Assembly: GCA_016295665.1 (NCBI GenBank)
Contig: JAEDKS010000029.1
Location: forward strand, 1-18,257
Direction: 5' to 3'
Length of the DNA stretch: 18,257 bases
DNA from: Clostridia bacterium
GTDB lineage: Bacteria > Bacillota > Clostridia > Christensenellales > Aristaeellaceae
Position 1 is the first letter of the stretch; the number at the start of each line of letters is the position of its first letter. The notes beneath the pieces are model-generated. The model was not told where the DNA came from. It saw only the letters and a list, made by a program, of their open reading frames with translations, and did not search any database. Position numbers and translations under genes: made by a program. This document shows positions 6,722 to 13,916 of this stretch, in pieces.

Positions 6722-7630
6722 TCACTCCTGGCTCTTGATGGTGATGACGTGGAGCTGCGGGCGGCAGCCCAGGCGGAAGGGCAGCACGGAGGTGCCCGCG
6801 CCCCGGGAGACGAGCAGCGTGGTGGAACGGGTGGGGGCGTACCAGCCCCGGGTGTAGAGACCGTCGCTGTGCCCAAGCCCCAGCAGCGGGCCCAGCAGCG
6901 CCACCTGACCGCCGTGGGTGTGACCGAACAGGCCCAGGTCGAACCAGGACTTGCTGCCGTTCATGTCCGGGGTGCTCAGCGCCTCCTCGATGATGGACGG
7001 GTCGTGGCACAGGAGGATCACGAGGTCGGAGGAACGACACTGCGATGCCACCCCTGCCAGATCGGGCCAGCCGTTGCTCACGTCGTCCAGCCCCGCCAGA
7101 TAGATGTCCTGACGGCCCACACGGACGCTGGTGACCTCGTTGACGATGGGCGTCACGCCGGATTGAATCATGGCGCTTCGCAGCAGCGCCAGGTTGCTCT
7201 CGGGCAGCGTCCGGTCGTGGTTGCCCACCACACCGTACACGCCGTAGCTGGCGCGGATGGTGGGCAGGCTCCGGAAGAAGGCGATGGCGCCGTCGGAGTC
7301 CTGGGCGTAGTCGCCGCCCAGCAGCACCAGATCGGCGTTCTGGGCGTTGATGCGGGAGACCAGCTCCTCCACGTCGCCCTGGGTCAGGTAGGGCCAGGCG
7401 CCGTAGTGGATGTCGCTGACGTAGACGATGCGCAGCTGCTTCACATCCCCGGACAGGGCGCTGGTGACCACGGTGCGGGACTCCACCTGCAGCAGCCGGG
7501 GCTCCACGAGCAGGTAGACGAAAAGGAGCACCACCACACCCAGCGCGATGAAAACGCTCCGGGGAACGGGAAAGACACGCCGGGCATGGCGGGCCTGATA
7601 GCGCCGGGGCTGGTAGCGCTTGCTGGGCAT
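6722..7630 (-). CDS. Membrane-anchored calcineurin-like metallophosphoesterase
   Basis: This 302-residue protein has a very basic N-terminus (residues 1-24, many Arg), a transmembrane helix at about 25-43 (VFIALGVVVLLFVYLLV), and a catalytic domain carrying all metal-site motifs of the family: SDIHYG (Asp73, His75), GGDY (Asp107), GNHD (Asn137, His138), CHDP (His209) and GHTHGGQ (His237, His239). This resembles the YkuE/YaeI group, whose members act on phosphate esters in or near the envelope, including lipid substrates such as UDP-diacylglucosamine. By the positive-inside rule the catalytic domain lies outside the cytoplasm. Its substrate here is not known. AAAGGAG stands about 8 bases before the ATG. 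It lies 56 bases after the AEC gene and 9 bases before the LysR gene. Confidence 0.92.
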   Translation of the reverse strand: MPSKRYQPRRYQARHARRVFPVPRSVFIALGVVVLLFVYLLVEPRLLQVESRTVVTSALSGDVKQLRIVYVSDIHYGAWPYLTQGDVEELVSRINAQNADLVLLGGDYAQDSDGAIAFFRSLPTIRASYGVYGVVGNHDRTLPESNLALLRSAMIQSGVTPIVNEVTSVRVGRQDIYLAGLDDVSNGWPDLAGVASQCRSSDLVILLCHDPSIIEEALSTPDMNGSKSWFDLGLFGHTHGGQVALLGPLLGLGHSDGLYTRGWYAPTRSTTLLVSRGAGTSVLPFRLGCRPQLHVITIKSQE

Positions 7631-7686
7631 GGCGGGCTCCTTTCCGCGCAGATGGCGCAGGCACAGGAAAAGGGGGCGGATGCGCG

Positions 7687-8580
7687 TCAGATGATCATCA
7701 GCAGCAGTGGCACGGAGAGCATGGACAGGGCGGTGGAGACCGCCACGCCACGGGAGGCGAACTCCTTCTCGCAGTCGTACAGGTCGCTCTGCATGGCGGT
7801 GAGGGAGGCACCGGGCATGGCGGAGCAGAGATAGAGCGCGCTCGTCACCTGCGGGGGAAGCGGGGTGGCCCGCAGCGCAAGCAACACCAGCAGCGGCACG
7901 GCGATGAGCCGGAGCCCGCAGGCCAGCAGCATGGACCGGTCATGCAGGTCGGACAGCCGCAGCCCCACCAGCCGGGCGCCGATGACGAACATCGCCACAG
8001 GGGTGGTGATGCCGCCCATGCTGTTCAGCGCGTCGTTGACGAATCCGGGCAGCCGCCAGCCCGTGCAGAGCAGCACCACGCCGAAGAGCACCGCCAGAAT
8101 GGTGGGGTTGGTGATGATGCGTCGGGGGCTGACCGCGGAGATGCCACGGAAAAAATATGAGCCCAGCGTCCAGCAGATGACATTGAAGGCGGAGACGTAC
8201 ATCACGGCGTAGATCAGCGCGTCCTCGCCCATGGCGGCGATGATGACGGGATAGCCCATGAAGCCGCAGTTGCTGGCCATGACCAGGTTGGCGAGCACGG
8301 CGCGGCGGTCGTGGGGCTGGGAACGGAACACCGTCCAGGCGATGAGCCCGCTGACGGACATGATGACGCAGGTGAGCACGAACATCCACCCCAGCTCCAT
8401 GAGCAGCGTGGGCGTGACGGGCTGCTGCATCTTGCCCAGCACCAGGCAGGGCTGCGCGAAGTACAGCACCACGGCGCTGAGCATGGAAACGCCCCTGCCG
8501 TCCACCACCCGCAGCTTCATGGCGGAAAAGCCCATCATCATTAGAAGAAAAATCGTTGCGACCTGCAATAGCACCTGCAT
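7687..8580 (-). CDS. AEC-family permease (auxin efflux carrier type)
   Basis: This 297-residue integral membrane protein has about ten hydrophobic helices in two halves of five, the layout of the AEC/bile-acid-sodium-symporter fold. Family signatures include a conserved VLYFAQPCLV segment in the first half, ANLVMASNCGFMGYPVI before the middle, GGITTPVAMFVIGARL (the crossover Pro helix) and CSAMPGASLTAMQSDLY near the end. Bacterial members move small organic acids such as malate or malonate; the substrate here is not predictable. The normal length and uninterrupted helices suggest it is functional. AGGAGG lies about 8 bases upstream of the ATG. It heads the minus-strand run toward the metallophosphoesterase and LysR genes, from the promoter at 8636-8664. 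Confidence 0.92.
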   Translation of the reverse strand: MQVLLQVATIFLLMMMGFSAMKLRVVDGRGVSMLSAVVLYFAQPCLVLGKMQQPVTPTLLMELGWMFVLTCVIMSVSGLIAWTVFRSQPHDRRAVLANLVMASNCGFMGYPVIIAAMGEDALIYAVMYVSAFNVICWTLGSYFFRGISAVSPRRIITNPTILAVLFGVVLLCTGWRLPGFVNDALNSMGGITTPVAMFVIGARLVGLRLSDLHDRSMLLACGLRLIAVPLLVLLALRATPLPPQVTSALYLCSAMPGASLTAMQSDLYDCEKEFASRGVAVSTALSMLSVPLLLMII

Positions 8581-8598
8581 GACGCGGCCTCCTGCTCT

Positions 8599-8612
8599 CC
8601 GGCCCGGGCCGG
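8599..8612. promoter_or_regulatory. 14-bp palindrome in the AEC leader, next to the divergent promoter
   Basis: CCGGCCCGGGCCGG is a perfect 14-base palindrome. It lies in the expected untranslated leader of the AEC transcript and 4 bases upstream of the -35 box that drives the flavin reductase gene. It could be an operator acting on both genes. In RNA it could form only a very short hairpin. The role is inference. Confidence 0.3.
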
Positions 8613-8616
8613 ATAT

Positions 8617-8645
8617 TTGACAAGAAAACGCAAATATTGTACACT
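8617..8645 (+). promoter_or_regulatory. Sigma-A promoter of the flavin reductase-like gene
   Basis: A perfect -35 box TTGACA (8617-8622) is followed after 17 bases by TACACT (8640-8645). Transcription would begin near 8652, giving a leader of about 29 bases to the ATG at 8681. The surrounding 40 bases are A/T-rich against a G+C-rich background. Confidence 0.75.
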
Positions 8646-8664
8646 ATTCCTACAGTTTCATCAA
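8636..8664 (-). promoter_or_regulatory. Opposed sigma-A promoter of the AEC permease gene
   Basis: On the minus strand, TTGATG (8659-8664) is followed after 17 bases by TACAAT (8636-8641), which has five of six -10 matches. The start would fall near 8629, about 50 bases before the AEC ATG. Its -10 box shares bases 8640-8641 with the -10 box of the plus-strand promoter, so the two face each other and overlap. Confidence 0.55.
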
Positions 8665-8680
8665 GAAGGAGTTGACCGCT

Positions 8681-9295
8681 ATGGCGACAAATTTTCGCAG
8701 CTTTTCCCCCTGCACCCTGCTCAGCCCGGTGCCGGCGGTGATGGTATCCTGCCGGGGCGCGGCGGAGGAGAAGCCCAACATCATCACGGTGGCCTGGGCG
8801 GGCACCGTGAACAGCGATCCGCCCATGGTGTCCATCAGCGTGCGCAAGCAGCGCTTCTCCCATGACCTGATTCAGCGCAGCGGCGAGTTCGTGGTCAATC
8901 TGGTGGACGAGGCGCGGTGCCGCGCCTTGGACTATTGCGGCGTGAAGAGCGGCAGTCAGGTGGACAAGTTTGCCGAGACCCGTCTGACGCCCATGGCGGC
9001 GGAGGGCATGACGCTGGCCCCCGCCATCGCGGAGTGCCCGGCCTATCTGGCCTGTCGGGTGCGGCAGGTGCTGGAGCTGGGCAGCCACGACATGTTCATC
9101 GGTGAGGTGGTGGGCGTGCAGGTGCGGGACGACCTGTTCGACCCGGACGGCAGCCTGCATCTGGAGCGCGCCGGGCTGGTGTGCTACGACCACGGCGTGT
9201 ACCAGCGCGCCTCGGAGGTGCTGGGCTTCTTCGGCTACTCCGTGGCCCGGAGCGAGGTGCTGGAGAAGCGGATGAGCGCCTACCGCGACCGGTGA
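8681..9295 (+). CDS. Flavin reductase-like protein (flavoredoxin family)
   Basis: This 204-residue protein has the FMN-binding split-barrel fold of the flavin reductase-like/flavoredoxin group. It opens with PVPAVMVSCRG, followed by NIITVAWAGTVNSDPPMVSISVRKQRFSHDLI, the typical FMN-phosphate and isoalloxazine-binding run, then GEFVVNLV and DYCGVKSGSQVDKF. LGSHDMFIGEVVGVQV in the second half completes the barrel. Such proteins bind FMN and pass electrons in anaerobes; the partner is unknown. ATG 8681 has AAGGAG at 8666-8671, 9 bases upstream. An in-frame TTG at 8672 is too close to that site to be preferred. It is transcribed alone from the promoter at 8617-8645 and ends at a hairpin. Confidence 0.9.
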   Translation: MATNFRSFSPCTLLSPVPAVMVSCRGAAEEKPNIITVAWAGTVNSDPPMVSISVRKQRFSHDLIQRSGEFVVNLVDEARCRALDYCGVKSGSQVDKFAETRLTPMAAEGMTLAPAIAECPAYLACRVRQVLELGSHDMFIGEVVGVQVRDDLFDPDGSLHLERAGLVCYDHGVYQRASEVLGFFGYSVARSEVLEKRMSAYRDR

Positions 9296-9327
9296 GCGAG
9301 GACATCCTTCAGGAGGCGCAGCAGAAA

Positions 9328-9364
9328 GGGAGCCGCGCCGGCAGACTGTGCCGGTACGGCTCCC
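9328..9364. terminator. Two-way terminator hairpin between convergent genes
   Basis: The arms GGGAGCCG/CGGCTCCC (8 pairs) and, inside a 2x2 internal loop, CCGGCA/TGCCGG (6 pairs) close a 5-base loop. On the plus strand TGTTTCTCC follows; on the minus strand TTTCTGC follows. It lies 32 bases after the flavin reductase stop and 38 bases after the zinc-ribbon gene's stop on the other strand. The T tracts are short, but the stem is very stable. Confidence 0.7.
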
Positions 9365-9402
9365 TGTTTCTCCGTGGGTGGGGCATGTGCTGCGGGGGCC
9401 CG

Positions 9403-10110
9403 TCACGCCTTGATGAGCATTCTTCCGCAGGTCTCGCACTCGACGACCTCCCTGCCGTCCTCAATCTTGCGGAGCAGGGCGGAGGGCTGCGCGGTGTTGC
9501 AGCCGCTGCAGGCGCCGTTGATCAGCCGGGCCATGGGCGGCGCGATGTGCTTCTTGATGTTGTTGTATTCGCCCATCAGCTGCTCGGGGATGCCGGCGAT
9601 CTTCGTCCGGGCCACGGCGCGCTGCTTTTCCAGCTCGGTCTTTTTTTCGCGGCTCTCCTGCTCGTACTGCACCTTCATCTGGTCGAACTCCTGCTTGGCC
9701 TTGGCGGCGCTGACGCGGATGTTCTGGGCGCGGCTGCTCTGGTCGGTGCTGGTCTTGAGAATCCGCTTCATCTCGGCCTCATAGCTCATGATGGTGCGGC
9801 GGTACTTCTCCGCCTCTGCCGCCATGGCCTGCGCGGCCTCCACCGTGGTGGGAGGATTGGCGGCGACCCGCTCGGTCAGCCCCTTGATCTGATCCTCGCA
9901 GCGCACGATGGCATCGCGGATGGCGTCCTTGCGGTCGGTCAGCACCGCCACCTGCTCCTCCATCTGCTTGTAGATCTTCTGCTGCTCCAGAATGAAATCG
10001 CGGGTCTTTTCCAGCTTCTGGCGAAGGGGAGAGCGCTTGATCTCCGAGGCGATGCGATCCGCCTTCATGTCCTCCTCCATAAACGCCCATAAGAGCTCCA
10101 TCTGATCCAT
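9403..10110 (-). CDS. Coiled-coil protein with C-terminal zinc ribbon
   Basis: This 235-residue protein consists of a long, charged, helical coiled coil (about residues 10-180, rich in Glu, Lys, Gln and Arg). A four-Cys zinc ribbon follows: C201-x2-C204 and C225-x2-C228 (CSGC and CETC), separated by 20 residues. This architecture is that of the widespread bacterial C4-type zinc-ribbon proteins (zf-RING_7 group), whose function is poorly defined; nucleic-acid binding has been suggested. The chosen ATG (10108-10110) has AAGGAGG about 5 bases upstream. The frame is open further 5' but there overlaps nif3 coding. It follows nif3 by 22 bases and is probably the last gene of the housekeeping run. 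Confidence 0.88.
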   Translation of the reverse strand: MDQMELLWAFMEEDMKADRIASEIKRSPLRQKLEKTRDFILEQQKIYKQMEEQVAVLTDRKDAIRDAIVRCEDQIKGLTERVAANPPTTVEAAQAMAAEAEKYRRTIMSYEAEMKRILKTSTDQSSRAQNIRVSAAKAKQEFDQMKVQYEQESREKKTELEKQRAVARTKIAGIPEQLMGEYNNIKKHIAPPMARLINGACSGCNTAQPSALLRKIEDGREVVECETCGRMLIKA

Positions 10111-10132
10111 GGGTTCCTCCTTCCGGCGGTTC

Positions 10133-10918
10133 TCACCGCCTGTCAGCACCATATCGTCCGGCATAACCGCCCTGGTGTGATTTTGATACACAGCCCTCAT
10201 ATTGTACCGCATTCAGCTGCTTTTGTAAAGCGTCCGCCAGGGCAAAAATCCCCGGCTCCTCCGTGGCGAAGTGACCGCACTCCAGCCCCAGCACGCCCGC
10301 GCCCGAGAGCGCCAGCGCGTGGTGGTGCTTCATCTCGCCGGTCAGGAACACGTCGGCGCCCAGACGGACGGCCTCCTCCCAGCTGTCGCTGCCCGCGCCC
10401 GAGGACACGGCCATGCGGTGCAGCGTCTGCTCCGGGGGCAGCTGGCCCATGACCCGCACGGTGGTGTGCAGCGCCGCCTCCAGCCGGGGGATGAGCGTTC
10501 CCACGGTCTCGCCCCCGGGCAGCGTGCCGATGCGCAGATAGCCCTCGCCGGTCACGCCGCGCAGCCCGCAGACCGCCGCCAGCACGTCATTGATGCCGCC
10601 GGGGGCGCTGTCCAGATTCGTGTGGGCGGCGATGAGCGCCATGTGCCCCCGGATCATCCGGCAGAGCAGCCGCGCCTCGTAATCCTCCTCCGTCAGGCGC
10701 CTGCGGGGCGCGAACATCAGCGGATGGTGGGTGACGAGCACGTTCGCGCCCACGGCCTCCGCCTCGTCCAGTACGCCGTCGGTCACGTCCAGCGCCACAT
10801 GGATGCCCCGCACGGTCTGCGCCGGGTCCCCCAGCAGCAGCCCCGCGTTGTCAAAGTCCGCCTGTGTGTCAAAGGGTGCCAGATCGTCGATCATGGCGAA
10901 AAGCTCCCGGACGGTCAT
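10133..10918 (-). CDS. Nif3-family dinuclear metal-center protein
   Basis: This 261-residue member of the NIF3/YqfO family has conserved metal ligands in THHPLMF (His pair), HTNLDSAPGGIND and GHFATEEPG, plus GEMKHHHAL. It is the short form, without the extra domain inserted in B. subtilis YqfO (about 370 residues). Family members have been linked to GTP cyclohydrolase-like chemistry and stress, but no firm activity is assigned. Its ATG overlaps the trmK stop as ATGA, so translation is coupled, and the trmK-nif3 pairing is conserved across Firmicutes. The last 22 residues (YEGCVSKSHQGG and following) are a Gly-rich tail beyond the usual end. Confidence 0.92.
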   Translation of the reverse strand: MTVRELFAMIDDLAPFDTQADFDNAGLLLGDPAQTVRGIHVALDVTDGVLDEAEAVGANVLVTHHPLMFAPRRRLTEEDYEARLLCRMIRGHMALIAAHTNLDSAPGGINDVLAAVCGLRGVTGEGYLRIGTLPGGETVGTLIPRLEAALHTTVRVMGQLPPEQTLHRMAVSSGAGSDSWEEAVRLGADVFLTGEMKHHHALALSGAGVLGLECGHFATEEPGIFALADALQKQLNAVQYEGCVSKSHQGGYAGRYGADRR

Positions 10919-11595
10919 GGAATCCTCCTCCTCCTTTCGGCATAGAAGGCGATGTCGGCGTCCACCGCAGCGGTGTCGGCGGGGCCGGCGCCGGACAGCA
11001 GCCCCTGCCGCCGGGCCTCCAGCACCTGCAGCCGGTGGTCGAGATAGCCCGAGAGCAGCGGGGCGGGCTCCTCAAAGAGCAGCTCGCCGTAGCGGATGGC
11101 CTCGGGGGAGGGCGCCGCTTCGCCGGGCTCGGCGCGCCACAGGATGTAGTACCGGCCTGCCGCCAGACACAGCCGCTCGGCGGTCAGGTGGTAGCCGATG
11201 TCCGCGATGGCCTGCCGCACCAGCGGCTGCTCGGTGTGGGCGGACAGCACCAGCACCGCGCCCCGCAGCCGTGCCGCGCCCCGGCGGAGGATGCCCGACA
11301 GGGTATCGCCACCCATGCCCATGATGGACACGCAGCCGCAGCACTGCCCCGCAGCATCCAGCGCGTCCAGCCCGTCCGCGAGGCAGAGCCGGGCCCGCGC
11401 CTCCAGATGATAGCGGCGCACGGATGCCTCCGCGTGGCGCAGGGCCTTAGGGCTCACATCGCAGAGCAGCATGCTCCGGCAGATGTTCTCCCGCAGCAGG
11501 TGGCAGGGGAGCAGGGCATGGTCGGTGCCGATGTCCGCGCCCAGGTCACAGGGGGCGTAGAGCGCGGCAGCCAGGGAAAGTCGGGAATCAAGCAT
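10915..11595 (-). CDS. trmK: tRNA (adenine-22-N1)-methyltransferase TrmK
   Basis: This 226-residue class I SAM-dependent methyltransferase is expected to form m1A at position 22 of tRNA. ADIGTDHALLP (residues 20-30) is the family's SAM-binding motif I, and SIMGMGGDTL is the characteristic central motif. LVLSAHTEQPLVRQAI and GYHLTAERL also match YqfN/TrmK. AGGGAGG lies about 9 bases before ATG 11593-11595. The gene follows the second sigma gene by 62 bases, which contain a strong hairpin, and overlaps nif3 by 4 bases. A shortened C-terminal helical region, rich in Arg, is normal for the family. Confidence 0.92.
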   Translation of the reverse strand: MLDSRLSLAAALYAPCDLGADIGTDHALLPCHLLRENICRSMLLCDVSPKALRHAEASVRRYHLEARARLCLADGLDALDAAGQCCGCVSIMGMGGDTLSGILRRGAARLRGAVLVLSAHTEQPLVRQAIADIGYHLTAERLCLAAGRYYILWRAEPGEAAPSPEAIRYGELLFEEPAPLLSGYLDHRLQVLEARRQGLLSGAGPADTAAVDADIAFYAERRRRIP

Positions 11596-11622
11596 GGCGG
11601 ATGGCCTCCCTTCCGTCAGGAA

Positions 11623-11647
11623 AGGCGGTGGAGCGTCTCCACCGCCT
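11623..11647 (-). terminator. Hairpin between the second sigma gene and trmK
   Basis: A perfect 11-base-pair stem (AGGCGGTGGAG and its complement) closes a 3-base loop 10 bases after the sigma gene stop. On the minus strand it is followed by TTTCCTGA, a weak T tract. It probably ends part of the rpoD transcription and lets the rest run into trmK, or it serves as an RNA 3' stabilising structure. Confidence 0.55.
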
Positions 11648-11657
11648 CAGCCGCTTG

Positions 11658-12722
11658 TCAGCCGCGCATGTTCTTGATCTGACGGTTGCCGCGCAGCTTG
11701 CGCAGGGCCTTCGCCTCGATCTGCCGGATGCGTTCGCGGGTCACGTTGAACTTCTCGCCGACCTCCTCCAGCGTGTAGGAGCGGTTGCCGTCCAGCCCGT
11801 AGCGCAGGCACAGCACCATCTTTTCCCGCTCGGTGAGGGTGTCCAGCACCTCCATCAGCTGCTCCCGCTGCAGGGCGGAGAAGGCAGCCTCGGCAGGGGC
11901 AGGGGCGGTGTCGTCGGGGATGAAGTCACCCAGATGGCTGTCCTCCTCCTCGCCGATGGGGGTTTCCAGGCTGACGGGGTCCTGCGCGATCTTGATGATC
12001 TCCTGCACGCGGCTCTCGGAGAGGTGCATGGCCTCCGCGATCTCGGCGGTGGAGGGCTCGCGCCCGAGCTCCTGCATCAGCTGGCGGTTGGTGCGGATGA
12101 GCCGGTTGATGGTCTCCACCATATGCACGGGGATGCGGATGGTGCGGGCCTGATCAGCCAGGGCGCGGGTGATGGACTGACGAATCCACCAGGTGGCGTA
12201 GGTGGAGAACTTGAAGCCCTTGGTATAGTCAAACTTGTCCGCGGCCTTGATGAGACCCATGTTGCCCTCCTGAATCAGATCCAGATAGAGCATGCCGCGG
12301 TTGTTGTAGTGACCGGCGATGGAAACCACCAGACGCAGATTGGCCTTGATGAGCTGATCCTTGGCCTCCTGATCGCCGTTCTGGATGCGCTTGGCAAGCT
12401 CGACCTCCTCGTCGGCGGTGAGCAGGGGAATCTTGCCGATCTCCTTGAGGTACATCCGGATGGGATCGGAAAGATTGACCTCATCGGAAAGGCTGGAGGT
12501 GGTATCCCGCACCTCCTCCGGCTTGACGCCGGCGTGCGCCTCGCTCACCACGCGAACGCCCAGACCGTCAAGACGATCCAGCACGGCTTCGTACAGCTCG
12601 GCATCCACGCCGATGTCCTGCAGCTGGTTCATCACCTCGGTGTAGGTCACAACGCCTTTCGACTTCCACTCATCGCATAATTCGTTCAGCTTGGCGTCGC
12701 GGCTGTCGGGCTCAAATGACAA
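11658..12722 (-). CDS. Second primary-type sigma-70 factor (tandem rpoD paralogue)
   Basis: This 354-residue sigma factor is about three-quarters identical by eye, from region 1.2 on, to the rpoD product encoded just upstream. It keeps DPIRMYLKEIGKIPLLT (1.2), DLIQEGNMGLIKAADKFDY and FSTYATWWIRQSITRALADQ (2.3-2.4), the RIPVHMVETINRL segment, and TLEEVGEKFNVTRERIRQIE (4.2). After KALRKLR it ends in GNRQIKNMRG instead of the usual HPSRS-type tail. The start is TTG 12720-12722: AAAGGAG at 12732-12738 lies 9 bases upstream. An in-frame ATG at 12788 would add 22 residues but has no ribosome binding site. Region 1.1-like sequence is present but differs from rpoD. The 75-base gap after rpoD shows no clear terminator, so cotranscription is likely. 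Confidence 0.92.
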   Translation of the reverse strand: MSFEPDSRDAKLNELCDEWKSKGVVTYTEVMNQLQDIGVDAELYEAVLDRLDGLGVRVVSEAHAGVKPEEVRDTTSSLSDEVNLSDPIRMYLKEIGKIPLLTADEEVELAKRIQNGDQEAKDQLIKANLRLVVSIAGHYNNRGMLYLDLIQEGNMGLIKAADKFDYTKGFKFSTYATWWIRQSITRALADQARTIRIPVHMVETINRLIRTNRQLMQELGREPSTAEIAEAMHLSESRVQEIIKIAQDPVSLETPIGEEEDSHLGDFIPDDTAPAPAEAAFSALQREQLMEVLDTLTEREKMVLCLRYGLDGNRSYTLEEVGEKFNVTRERIRQIEAKALRKLRGNRQIKNMRG

Positions 12723-12797
12723 TGGGAATCTCTCCTTTCGATTGGCAGGGCTGTCCGCGCTGCGTATGCGGGGCAGCAGGGCTAACATAATTCGCCA

Positions 12798-13865
<1,068 letters not shown>

Positions 13866-13897
13866 GGCGGATCACTCCTCTCCGGGTCGGGCGGGAA

Positions 13898-13913
13898 GCC
13901 TGGCATGCCAGGC
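13898..13913. other. Perfect hairpin between dnaG and rpoD
   Basis: GCCTGGCATGCCAGGC is a 16-base palindrome starting 3 bases after the dnaG stop. In the transcript it forms a 6-pair stem with a CATG loop and no T tract, so it is not a standard terminator. It may protect or mark an RNA end between the two genes. The role is inference. Confidence 0.45.
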
Positions 13914-13916
13914 GAA

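Noticed and set aside
5795..7834. Plus-strand open frame of 679 codons
   Set aside because: It is antisense to the LysR and metallophosphoesterase genes, both of which have full sets of family motifs; the composition is that of a shadow frame.
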